Source: Bacillota bacterium (lineage in GTDB: Bacteria; Bacillota_A; Clostridia; DSM-8532). Taken from it: a stretch of DNA of 12,227 nt. The stretch covers positions 1 to 12,227 of the forward strand of contig JAFADM010000175.1 in assembly GCA_023424865.1 (NCBI GenBank). Reading direction: 5' to 3'. Made by a program: the position numbers and the translations under genes. How positions within the stretch are numbered: position 1 is the stretch's first letter; every line of letters starts with the position of its first letter. Below the pieces are notes generated by a model. The model was given only the letters and a program-made list of their open reading frames with translations, searched no databases and was not told where the DNA came from. Of this stretch, positions 1 through 7,428 are shown in pieces.

Positions 1-759
1 TCCGTCCGGTTCAAGAGATGCGGCATGATCCGTCCCTTTCCACGTCCTATTAAGCGTAAAATGCCTCTCGAACACCGACGCGCCGAGAGTATAAGCAGCA
101 ACATCAAGTGCAATCCCGGCATGGTGGCTTGAAAAACCTATGTGCCGGACTCGGTGTTGATACGCTTCCAGCAACCTCGTAATCTCCAGCAAGCACATAT
201 CCGAGTCGGGAACAGGATAACCGCTGGTGCAAGCCATAATTGTCAAATCCTTATTTCTGCCGTTTTGCTCAAAGAATTCAACCAGCTTTTTCTCTTCTTG
301 CCGCGTTGTCATACCAATGGAAATCTGAATCTCCCCGCTATAATTATCACACAACCACTGCAACATTTCATAATCGTTGTTGCTTGCCGACGGCACCTTA
401 ATAAACAACGGGTTTAGCGACGCTATCTCCTTTGCACTCGTTAAGTCCCAAACAGAACAGGAATAAGTAATTTTTGACTCCTCACACCACTGCTTTAACT
501 GCTTGTGCTGCTCAACAGTAAACTCCAAAAATTCACGATGCTCACCGTAAGTCTTGCCATAAGAGTTATACGGAATAGGGTGCGGCGAATTATACTGCTC
601 CACAGAAAGCAGCTTTTTATTGCATCGTTTCTGAAACTTAACCGCATCTGCTTTACAAAATATCACCGCCGTTTGTATCATCTCGCGGGCTATTTCCATA
701 TCGCCCATATGGTTACAGCCGATTTCAGCTATGACATATGGCATTTCATAACGTATCAT
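1..759 (-). CDS. neuB: N-acetylneuraminate/nonulosonate synthase (NeuB family), C-terminus cut by window edge
   Basis: Reading leftward from the ATG at 759 gives 253 uninterrupted codons to the window edge. The family condenses phosphoenolpyruvate with an N-acetylated hexosamine (ManNAc or a diacetamido sugar) to make a nine-carbon sugar acid in the cytoplasm. Visible signatures are VIAEIGCNHMGD near residues 9-20, DAVKFQKR at 38-45, SIGM at 147-150 and ERHFT at 231-235. The histidines in FSSHH (209-213) and ERHF match the metal-binding histidines of characterised NeuB enzymes. The usual Asp of the SDH motif is Ser here. The NSYGKTYGEHREFLEF segment (65-80) and the KGTDHAASLEP segment (241-251) resemble a recognised NeuB subgroup. 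The missing part should include the rest of the barrel and a SAF/antifreeze-like domain. An AGGAAGG-type ribosome site precedes the ATG, and the gene starts 37 bp after its upstream neighbour, so it is probably the fifth gene of the fliD operon. Sialic, legionaminic or another nonulosonic acid cannot be distinguished. Confidence 0.9.
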   Translation of the reverse strand, partial: MIRYEMPYVIAEIGCNHMGDMEIAREMIQTAVIFCKADAVKFQKRCNKKLLSVEQYNSPHPIPYNSYGKTYGEHREFLEFTVEQHKQLKQWCEESKITYSCSVWDLTSAKEIASLNPLFIKVPSASNNDYEMLQWLCDNYSGEIQISIGMTTRQEEKKLVEFFEQNGRNKDLTIMACTSGYPVPDSDMCLLEITRLLEAYQHRVRHIGFSSHHAGIALDVAAYTLGASVFERHFTLNRTWKGTDHAASLEPDG

Positions 760-796
760 GTAAGCTAGTCCTTCCTGTCATTAATAAGCAAAGAAA

Positions 797-2011
797 CTAC
801 ACTATTATCTGACCCGCATCATCTGTTGTTGTTTCCCTGAATATACCCTTATAGCGTACCGGATTCACCATAATCACCTCTGTGTTAGGATAGCGAATCA
901 CTGCAAATTTCCTGAGGTCCTTATATATTTTCTCCATTTCATCATTTATGGAAAGAAGGGTTTTATTTCTGTCGACAGTTATAACTTCATTTAAATAATT
1001 GTCGCCCTCCTTCGAGTAATAGTTTGCGCCTGAATCACTGTACCCGTCACAGCCAACTAATAAAATTCTTTGCGGATTAGTAAAAAATGCAAATTGCATG
1101 GCAGGAAATATAACACTCCTTGCTCCATACAAAAAACTATATCTTATATCCGCACAAAAATTGTAGGTTGTTTCAACATCCGAAATATAATAAGTACAAT
1201 AATTATTATTAGAAAATTCGCCGTAAGGGGGGGATATATTCCAGGTATTACCGATTAACTGTCCAATAAACTTAACACATTTAAGTTTTGAATAATTTTC
1301 TAAGTATTTCTTTCTGCCCTCCAGATGGACATCAAAACCGTTGCCCCAAAAATCATACTCAGAGGGGATATGCTGATTAAAATAGTAATCCAACTTAATC
1401 CTATCCTGGAACAACAATGAATTCAAACCAATATGGATATAATTCTCATTAAATGAATAGCGGTTCAAACTGGGTCCGGGAGCACAAACAACAACTGTTT
1501 TACCTTTATTTATGTCTTTATATTTATCAAATGACTGCTTATGTGTATCAGCAACAAGAGGCATGCTTTGGATAAGCATCGCTAATTTCTCGTAATGCTG
1601 CTGATTTTGAGAAAACAATCTCTTCAATTCGGACTTTATATCTACAGAAAAATCGGCTAAATAACCATTAATTGCTCTATATTCTTCTAATGACATTAAA
1701 TAAATATTGCGATACCCGGCTGTCATTAAGGAAGAATTTATTGCCATTTTACTTTTTTCAGATAAAATGGCGACTACGAAAAGGATGTCCTCAGATTTAT
1801 GTAGATCTTTTAATTCAATTACAGGTATTCCCAGTATGCTTGCCGGAGTATTCTGGTCTTTTTCAGTTACTACACAGTTCACTATTTTATCTGCCAGACC
1901 ATTTGCGCTGCAATATTGCACCAGTAAAGAAGCAAACTCTCCTGCACAGTAGACTGCAAAATTGTCAGCCATTTGAACCCTTTGTCTAAAAACAGCCAGT
2001 TTATCATCCAT
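797..2011 (-). CDS. GPSL-motif putative glycosyltransferase (DUF115/Maf-like, GT42-like)
   Basis: This 404-aa protein has two recognisable parts. Residues 15-115 look like a small Rossmann-type domain (FAVYCAGEFASLLVQYC, then GIPVIELKDL and ILFVVAILSEK), a module often fused to sugar-modifying enzymes. After a helical linker, residues 170-390 hold a nucleotide-sugar-binding-like core with VVVCAPGPSLNRY (173-185), GLNSLLFQDRIKLDYYFN (195-212) and RILLVGCDGYSDSGANYY (315-332). The GPSL motif is typical of DUF115/motility-associated factor (Maf) proteins and of GT42 sialyltransferases such as Cst-II. It is shorter than the usual roughly 600-aa Maf proteins. No histidine stands where GT42 enzymes carry their catalytic one. 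Its ATG begins only 2 bp after the stop of the 857-aa gene, so translation is probably coupled, and NeuB follows. I infer a transferase for a nonulosonic acid, perhaps onto flagellin; the acceptor and activity are unproven. Confidence 0.72.
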   Translation of the reverse strand: MDDKLAVFRQRVQMADNFAVYCAGEFASLLVQYCSANGLADKIVNCVVTEKDQNTPASILGIPVIELKDLHKSEDILFVVAILSEKSKMAINSSLMTAGYRNIYLMSLEEYRAINGYLADFSVDIKSELKRLFSQNQQHYEKLAMLIQSMPLVADTHKQSFDKYKDINKGKTVVVCAPGPSLNRYSFNENYIHIGLNSLLFQDRIKLDYYFNQHIPSEYDFWGNGFDVHLEGRKKYLENYSKLKCVKFIGQLIGNTWNISPPYGEFSNNNYCTYYISDVETTYNFCADIRYSFLYGARSVIFPAMQFAFFTNPQRILLVGCDGYSDSGANYYSKEGDNYLNEVITVDRNKTLLSINDEMEKIYKDLRKFAVIRYPNTEVIMVNPVRYKGIFRETTTDDAGQIIV

Positions 2012-2013
2012 TG

Positions 2014-4587
2014 TTACACCCCCACATGCACAATTTGCTTAACATACTCATATACCTTATAACCGCACTCCTTGCCAGTCAACCCATTCTTAGAAGAAGC
2101 TAATTCAGATTTTGGCAAGTCAGATGCGTTGAGTATATTCAGAAAGCTAGTCAGGGAAAGCCGGTCTTCACCAAGTAATATATGACTATTGTGCAATGAA
2201 TCCAAAAAATATTGACGTTCAATACTATTGTCAAAGTCGTCGGACAGCTTTAACTTTGCATACCGCAGTTCTCCGCCTTGTTGATACTCAACAAACTGCT
2301 TGCTTCGGTTTCCAAATAGATATAGCTTGTTATCAGAAACCTTACATAAATTCGAATAGGCTATTCCTTCGTTTTGATCTGAGCATTCGACCGATAGGGT
2401 ATCTATTATCACAAGATCCAACGTTTCAATATTTACTTGTATTACAAAATTAGTATTAGCCGGGATTAAATACAAATAATCGCCCAACACTGCCATATTT
2501 AAAAAGGAATTCTTCATTCCACAGGGTTTAAAGTCAGGCAGCTTGTCAGTGATACGGATTTCAGAACACTCTTCATTTTCTCTTTTCCATCGAATCAGCA
2601 TATCGTTTTTCGTATCGTATAACCATAGGCTTGTGCCATCATACTCAATTAAAGAGAATGTTCTTTTTTCAGATCCAATTTTTTGCTCCTTGAACTTTCT
2701 TGTTTCGAGGTTATAAAAAACAACAATATTTGTATTACTGTGCAGATTAAAAGCAATCTCAGTCTTATTAAGCCTTTTAGCGAACCAACAAAGATAAAAC
2801 TGCGAATCCGCGGAGGTAATATGACGACGGTACTTTGAATAGAAATAATCAAATAGCTCATTGTGGCAGGATATATTATTGTTGGTAATATCACAGACAA
2901 CAGTTGTTTCATAACAACAGGGAACTAAGGTTAGGAGGCTGTCATTTATGAAGCCTGAAACAAACTTTTTAACATATTTTATTTGGGACATGTCGTTATC
3001 GAATCTTGACAGGCCAATGTTTATCTTTTCAAACTTCTTGTTTCTGGTATCATAAACACCAATTTCATGCGCTGAACAAGGGGTAAAATACAGCTTCCCA
3101 TTACTCTCCGTTATAGTTGTGTATAAGCGAGCCCCATACATGTCTTCGTTGGGAAAACTCCCAATATAATCAACCTTAAGCGTTTGCTTATCCATAGCTA
3201 ATAATGCATTGTATTCTATCGCCGAAAACCATAGGCGCTCACCGTCATCGTACAAATCAAAGATACTTAAATCGACCCGTCTAATACCGTTAACAGCGTC
3301 CCTAGTGCCCACCGATTGTATTAATACAGGTTTACCCGCAGCCTCGTAAAGCGCGACAAGCGAACTTCTGTCACCGAAGTAATAATCTGACATACAGATT
3401 GCCCGGTGAAGCAAGGATGTGTCGTCATAGACCCCATAAGGATCACTCTTATATTCCGCCACAGCTTGTTCATACTCTTTAGCCAGCTGGGGTCGCATGG
3501 ATTGCAATGTCTGTTTAAATAAAGGATGCGGCCTCCACCACAGAACAACGTCATCGCGCTTTTTGAACACTTCAAGCACATGCCGCAGTTTCTTTAAGTA
3601 TTGCTCATTGCCTGCCAGCATTGAGCCTATAGAAGTATTGTACAGCACAACCTTTTTTCTCTCACCCTTTGGGTTCTCAATTATACTCAGCCATTCTTCA
3701 GGGATATCAAAATCCTCTTCTCTGGCATTTATTACCTTGTCAAATTTGGGTGAACCCAGTGCAACAAATTTATCCTCAGGTTTACCGAACTTATTGCCGT
3801 AAGCCTTTCTGAACACATTTATATAAATAGCTCGTATCTTTTCCGATTGTAGAAAAACCTTGTGGGAATTAATACATCCTAATGTTTCAATAAAATGCTC
3901 TTCAACATCCCCATCACATACAAAATATGGAATATAGCACAGTAGATCCGTATACTCCCGTAATTTTTTGCTGTAGTAATTTGGGTGAACAGTGGTTACA
4001 AAATTCTTATCATCATAGGGGTTATGTATAAAAATAACATCCGGATGCCGTTCCTCAAGGTTATACTCCCACCAGGCTGTTATAGAAATACTCTCCGGAT
4101 ACTGCTGGCCATCATAGTGCATTGCGCCAAAAGCTCCGTTTGAAAGCTTGTCGTACCATGGAATAGGAACGACGTAGACATCACAGCAGGGATCCGCTTT
4201 TGCAGCCTGGTATACAGATTCAAAAGAATCAAACATACTTAGCTGATACGGAAAAAAAACCATCTCAATTTTGAGCGGTTTAAATTCCTCAATAACACTA
4301 TCACTTATCTGATTAAGCTTTTCGGAAAGTTCTTTTAATCGTTTGACATTGGTAATATCAATACTTAAAAAATAGGCCGCCTCACAATATTCTTCCAGCA
4401 AACGAACTGTTTGTGTACCCTCTCCCTCCAGCCTTTCTATGTATTCACCAATTTCTAAAGCAAAATTCTGGCAATCAGCAAGGAGGCTTACCTTAGTGTC
4501 AGGCTCAAGTTGTTTTTGTATTTCACTATGTGCTTCCTTTAGAGTTAGTAGCAACTCGTTTATTTTTTTCTGCTGAAATTTACGCAT
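2014..4587 (-). CDS. CDP-glycerol-transferase-like domain fused to a probable beta-propeller
   Basis: This 857-aa protein has three visible regions. Residues 1-100 are charged and helical, probably coiled coil. Residues 105-425 resemble the CDP-glycerol glycerophosphotransferase/GT-B fold: FFPYQLSMFDSF (111-122), DVIFIHNPYDD (183-193), LGSPKFDK (277-284), WWRPHPLF (350-357) and a YYFGDRSSLVALYEAAGKPVLIQ stretch (402-424), equivalent to the RPHP and D-SS motifs of TagB/TagF-type enzymes. From about 440 to 785 there are roughly seven degenerate units of the form 'G..LWF/LYF....N.I...D..T.KF..', for example near 449-470, 496-521, 651-675, 701-724 and 752-775, which suggests a beta-propeller. The last residues (KECGYKVYEYVKQIV) form a short helix. 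There is no signal peptide or membrane segment, so it should be cytosolic. A 126-bp gap separates it from fliS. Role inferred: transfer of a sugar or polyol phosphate during flagellin or surface glycan modification. I do not recognise a named homologue. Confidence 0.7.
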   Translation of the reverse strand: MRKFQQKKINELLLTLKEAHSEIQKQLEPDTKVSLLADCQNFALEIGEYIERLEGEGTQTVRLLEEYCEAAYFLSIDITNVKRLKELSEKLNQISDSVIEEFKPLKIEMVFFPYQLSMFDSFESVYQAAKADPCCDVYVVPIPWYDKLSNGAFGAMHYDGQQYPESISITAWWEYNLEERHPDVIFIHNPYDDKNFVTTVHPNYYSKKLREYTDLLCYIPYFVCDGDVEEHFIETLGCINSHKVFLQSEKIRAIYINVFRKAYGNKFGKPEDKFVALGSPKFDKVINAREEDFDIPEEWLSIIENPKGERKKVVLYNTSIGSMLAGNEQYLKKLRHVLEVFKKRDDVVLWWRPHPLFKQTLQSMRPQLAKEYEQAVAEYKSDPYGVYDDTSLLHRAICMSDYYFGDRSSLVALYEAAGKPVLIQSVGTRDAVNGIRRVDLSIFDLYDDGERLWFSAIEYNALLAMDKQTLKVDYIGSFPNEDMYGARLYTTITESNGKLYFTPCSAHEIGVYDTRNKKFEKINIGLSRFDNDMSQIKYVKKFVSGFINDSLLTLVPCCYETTVVCDITNNNISCHNELFDYFYSKYRRHITSADSQFYLCWFAKRLNKTEIAFNLHSNTNIVVFYNLETRKFKEQKIGSEKRTFSLIEYDGTSLWLYDTKNDMLIRWKRENEECSEIRITDKLPDFKPCGMKNSFLNMAVLGDYLYLIPANTNFVIQVNIETLDLVIIDTLSVECSDQNEGIAYSNLCKVSDNKLYLFGNRSKQFVEYQQGGELRYAKLKLSDDFDNSIERQYFLDSLHNSHILLGEDRLSLTSFLNILNASDLPKSELASSKNGLTGKECGYKVYEYVKQIVHVGV

Positions 4588-4713
4588 TTAATTCCCCAGC
4601 CAATCACTAAGTATTAGTCTGTATATGCCTGAGAGTTCATAATGAGGCAATGGTCCAAGGTTTATAGGTTTATCTGTTTTCTACAGACATCACAACCATT
4701 TAACGATAAATAT

Positions 4714-5118
4714 CTATCCGTTAACCTCATTATTTGCTTTACCTGGCCTCTTTGCTATCTTCATCGCTTCTTCCCAGGTATCCCGGAACTCCTTTGCGTA
4801 GCCAAGTATCTCCTCTAAAATAGTAAGATCCTTACTGACATTTGCCTCAAGCAGCCTTCGGTACATATACTCATACATAGCCTCAAGCCCCTTTGAAACC
4901 TCATAGCTTCTGTCCAATGTACTTAAAAACTCATGAACAATTTCCTGGGCCCTGACAATACTTCTGTTCGCCTCTTCGATGTTACCGCTGATAATGGCTT
5001 CTCTGCCCCTCATTATGAATTTTATCAAACCATTGTAGAGCATCAGCACTAACTCTTCAGGCTGAGCTGTATTCACGCTGTTTTGTTTATACTGATTATA
5101 AGCTTTAAAGGCCTGCAT
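4714..5118 (-). CDS. fliS: Flagellar export chaperone FliS
   Basis: This 134-aa, mostly helical protein carries the FliS hallmark near its start: AYNQYKQNSVNTAQPEELVLMLYNG (residues 6-30), followed by helices with EEANRSIVRAQEIVHEFLSTL (48-68) and the YEYMYRRLLEAN stretch (82-93). FliS binds the C-terminal helix of unexported flagellin in the cytoplasm, prevents premature polymerisation and delivers it to the export gate. Length matches the family norm of about 125-135 residues. The chosen ATG has a GGAGG ribosome site 10 bases upstream (5129-5133). It begins 22 bp after the fliD stop, the classic fliD-fliS order in Firmicutes, so it should share the SigD promoter upstream of fliD. A lysine- and asparagine-rich tail ends the protein. 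Confidence 0.97.
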   Translation of the reverse strand: MQAFKAYNQYKQNSVNTAQPEELVLMLYNGLIKFIMRGREAIISGNIEEANRSIVRAQEIVHEFLSTLDRSYEVSKGLEAMYEYMYRRLLEANVSKDLTILEEILGYAKEFRDTWEEAMKIAKRPGKANNEVNG

Positions 5119-5140
5119 ACTCTTTTATCCTCCACTAAAC

Positions 5141-7138
5141 TTAGGATGGAAACCAGCTTGATATCATTGAGCTTTGGGCATTCATATTACTCAGTAAGGT
5201 TTCCAGCGTAGAAAACTTTTTATAATAAGCTGTTTCTTTATCTACTAATTTGTCCGCCAGTGCGTCAATACGATCATCAAAGTCATCCAGCTGATTCTTC
5301 AACACATTGCTGGTATACGTTGTGTCTCCCTCCAAGCCTGCCTTTTCAAGAAAGTAGCCCTTGTTTCCGTTAGAATCACGGAAGGTTGAAATATTGTCAT
5401 TGATAATGTCCGATATTCTGTTAAAGACACCGGAATTCAGGTAACGCTCAGCTTTCTGCGCTGATGTAGCCGTCCGCTTGTATGTAGGATTTTCTTCGGA
5501 CTCACCGTTCAAGAGATTGGCAACGCCATCAGGGTTATTTGCTAATGCGGTTCTTAGTTTGTCTTCATCCACATAAAGCTTACCGTTATCCTGATAGCTC
5601 TCAGAGGCAATTCCTAAATCACTCAGAAGCAATCCCGTACCTTTAACAGGTTCATAAAGAGCTTTACGCATGGCAAGCGTCAGATCGGAAATCAGGCTGT
5701 CATTCTTTAACAGACCGGTTTTGGCCTTGGATTCCCACTTTTCAATCTCCTCTTCTGACATTTCCTCTTTTTGAGCATCCGTCAGCGGCTGATAGTTCCT
5801 GTCATATTTTTCATTTACAAGGCCGTTCATGTTGCTAATCAACTCATTGTAGGATTCTACAAATGACTTAATAGCGTTTACCGCCGTATCCACATCCTGC
5901 TGAATTGTTACGGTTTCAGAGTTTCCGCTTTCATGAGCTTTTTTAACGGTATACGTAACTCCGTCGACAGTGATATTGTTAGAGTTTCTGGTTACAAGCT
6001 GGCCGTTTAATTTAATCATTGCGTCCTGGCCTTTATTCTCCTCTGATACAGGATTACTCACATCAATACCAAGGGCTTCAAAAAAGCCGCTGCCACCGCC
6101 TTCATAAGCAAGCTTCAGTGTATCTCCTGCTCCGGTCTGCTTGGAGGTAATGCTTATCTTATCCGTTAATTGGTCATACTTCATGACAACATTGGCATTC
6201 GTCGTACTGTTTACCCTGTCAATAACCTGTGAGAGGGTATCACTTTTATTAACTGTGATGAGCTTTCCGTTAATGGAAAATTCAATATTACCATCTGCGT
6301 CATAGACAAGCTCATTCCCGTCAGTCAGCTTTGAACCAAGCTGCTCTAAGGTACTTCCCAGGGAAATTCGATTGCTCAATAAGGAGCTGCCGATGCCCAA
6401 CACTTCGCTACTGTCGCCTGAAAGGCCTCGCACAGAAAGGGATGTTGCACCGCTTCCCTCTCCCGTATTTAAGGACAATGCATCCCCATTAAATGAAACC
6501 TTAACCTTCTCTATTTGGGTAGTTCCGTCAGAACCGGTAACCGTTCCAAAGGCCTGGTTTATCTGAGTTTGCATGTAGGCAGTCAGATCCTCTTTATCAC
6601 TGGTGCTGCCAGTGGTGCCTCCAGTGTATCCGTCAAACGAGATGGTTTTAGTAACCCCATCCAGTATTACCTGCAGGCTTTTCCCACTAAGGGAATCACC
6701 CCAAGTAATTTCATTTCCCTCAATCTCTTTGCTTATTGAGCTTCCCGAAACTGCCGTTGCCGCCTTTGCCACCTGTAAAACCTCTATGGTGTTAGAGCCT
6801 ACGGAAGCCGAGCTGGTGGCCGTAGCCGACACATAGGCTGAATTTGTAGTTGTTGCCGAGCGTCCGTTAAGTGTCGAGGAAGACAGCATGTATGTCGAAC
6901 GGTTTACTATATCAAAATATTTTGTCTGGAAGGTCTTAAGCTTTGAGATAACGGACTGATAAGATTGCTGCTTCCATTCAACCAGTTGCCTCTTTTGTTT
7001 TAAGGAATTCAACGGAATCGTTTCAGCATCCATTAATTGCTTGATAATTGATTCCGTATCCAGTCCGGAAAAACCGGTCAGTCGCATGGCATTTGTATAA
7101 CCTGTATAAGAGGATGAGCTTGATTGTACCGAACTCAT
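5141..7138 (-). CDS. fliD: Flagellar filament cap protein FliD (HAP2)
   Basis: This 665-aa protein forms the cap complex at the filament tip that helps exported flagellin fold into place. The N-terminal FliD domain spans about residues 18-120, with MRLTGFSGLDTESIIKQLMD (18-37) and the LNSLKQKRQLVEWKQQSYQS helix (43-62). The middle (about 125-370) is serine-, threonine- and glycine-rich with beta-type segments and forms the variable exposed domains. The C-terminal FliD domain runs from about 370 to 655, with VNAIKSFVESYNELISNMNGLVNEK (420-444) and ending NMNAQSSMISSWFPS. Length is ordinary for clostridial FliD. No signal peptide is expected because export is through the flagellar type III apparatus. 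The ATG at 7138 follows a GAAAGGGG ribosome site. A leader of about 108 bases separates it from the predicted SigD start site. It is the first gene of the leftward operon. Confidence 0.97.
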   Translation of the reverse strand: MSSVQSSSSSYTGYTNAMRLTGFSGLDTESIIKQLMDAETIPLNSLKQKRQLVEWKQQSYQSVISKLKTFQTKYFDIVNRSTYMLSSSTLNGRSATTTNSAYVSATATSSASVGSNTIEVLQVAKAATAVSGSSISKEIEGNEITWGDSLSGKSLQVILDGVTKTISFDGYTGGTTGSTSDKEDLTAYMQTQINQAFGTVTGSDGTTQIEKVKVSFNGDALSLNTGEGSGATSLSVRGLSGDSSEVLGIGSSLLSNRISLGSTLEQLGSKLTDGNELVYDADGNIEFSINGKLITVNKSDTLSQVIDRVNSTTNANVVMKYDQLTDKISITSKQTGAGDTLKLAYEGGGSGFFEALGIDVSNPVSEENKGQDAMIKLNGQLVTRNSNNITVDGVTYTVKKAHESGNSETVTIQQDVDTAVNAIKSFVESYNELISNMNGLVNEKYDRNYQPLTDAQKEEMSEEEIEKWESKAKTGLLKNDSLISDLTLAMRKALYEPVKGTGLLLSDLGIASESYQDNGKLYVDEDKLRTALANNPDGVANLLNGESEENPTYKRTATSAQKAERYLNSGVFNRISDIINDNISTFRDSNGNKGYFLEKAGLEGDTTYTSNVLKNQLDDFDDRIDALADKLVDKETAYYKKFSTLETLLSNMNAQSSMISSWFPS

Positions 7139-7253
7139 AAACCTGAACCCCTTTCATCAAGTGAAATCATTTACCTTTAAATTTATCGGCGCCTTCCATG
7201 AAAGGAAGACAGCCGTCAACTCTCCATGGCCTTACTTGTTCTGTTCGATTATT

Positions 7254-7280
7254 ATATCGGCATAACCCTATAAACGTTTA
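7254..7280 (-). promoter_or_regulatory. SigD/sigma-28 promoter for the fliD operon
   Basis: On the minus strand, TAAA (7280-7277) is followed by a 15-base spacer and GCCGATAT (7261-7254). This matches the TAAA-N15-GCCGATAT pattern of Gram-positive SigD motility promoters at every consensus position. Transcription would start near 7246 and enter fliD after a leader of about 108 bases. It ties fliD, fliS and probably the three downstream sugar genes to the late flagellar regulon. A second GCCGATAA core lies at 7190-7183 inside the leader but lacks a matching upstream TAAA. Confidence 0.88.
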
Positions 7281-7310
7281 ATACCCATATAAGTCTCTCT
7301 GCGAACCAAT

Positions 7311-7340
7311 TTAATTCTCTTTAGTTCTCTTTAGCTCTCT
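7311..7340. repeat. Three tandem 10-bp repeats, consensus TTARYTCTCT
   Basis: The units TTAATTCTCT, TTAGTTCTCT and TTAGCTCTCT follow each other without gaps. A degenerate fourth unit (TTAAGCTTCC) follows at 7341-7350, and a related CTCTCT-ending decamer (AAGTCTCTCT) lies in register at 7291-7300. The 10-bp period is close to one helical turn, so the units face one side of the DNA. The tract sits between two divergent promoters: 30 bp behind the SigD -35 element and 14 bp ahead of the rightward -35 element. It could be an operator, a curved or UP-like element, or simple slippage; the sequence does not decide. Confidence 0.7.
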
Positions 7341-7354
7341 TTAAGCTTCCGGGG

Positions 7355-7383
7355 TTTACAGACGGCTGCATAATGTCGATAAT
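7355..7383 (+). promoter_or_regulatory. Probable sigma-A-type promoter for the glycosyltransferase pair
   Basis: TTTACA (7355-7360), a 17-base spacer and GATAAT (7378-7383) match the housekeeping TTGACA-N17-TATAAT pattern at five of six positions in each box. Transcription would start near 7390 and reach the ATG at 7429 after a leader of about 40 bases that contains an AAGGAG ribosome site. The -10 region overlaps GTCGATAA (7375-7382), one base from a SigD -10 core, but there is no TAAA exactly 15 bases upstream. Housekeeping control is the better reading, with SigD input possible. Confidence 0.55.
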
Positions 7384-7428
7384 ATAAAGGGCAAGTATCC
7401 AGCCAGAACACATGAAAAAGGAGTCGGC

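Noticed and set aside
142..768. Two plus-strand open frames of 91 and 87 codons
   Set aside because: They lie opposite the neuB coding frame, which matches a known family along its whole visible length. They show no recognisable motif and have no convincing ribosome site.
4588..4713. Terminator or promoter in the gap between fliS and the 857-aa gene
   Set aside because: The best hairpin (TCTGT-AGAAA-ACAGA) has only 5 bp and no U tract. No SigD core is present, and sigma-A matches reach only about three of six in the -35 box.
7183..7190. GCCGATAA on the minus strand as a second SigD promoter
   Set aside because: At spacers of 14-16 bases the upstream positions read CTTC, TCTT or GTCT rather than TAAA. 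It is kept only as a tentative point in the leader finding.
7311..7340. CRISPR or mobile-element interpretation of the short repeats
   Set aside because: The units are 10 bp and contiguous, with no spacers. No transposase, integrase or terminal inverted repeats occur anywhere in the window.
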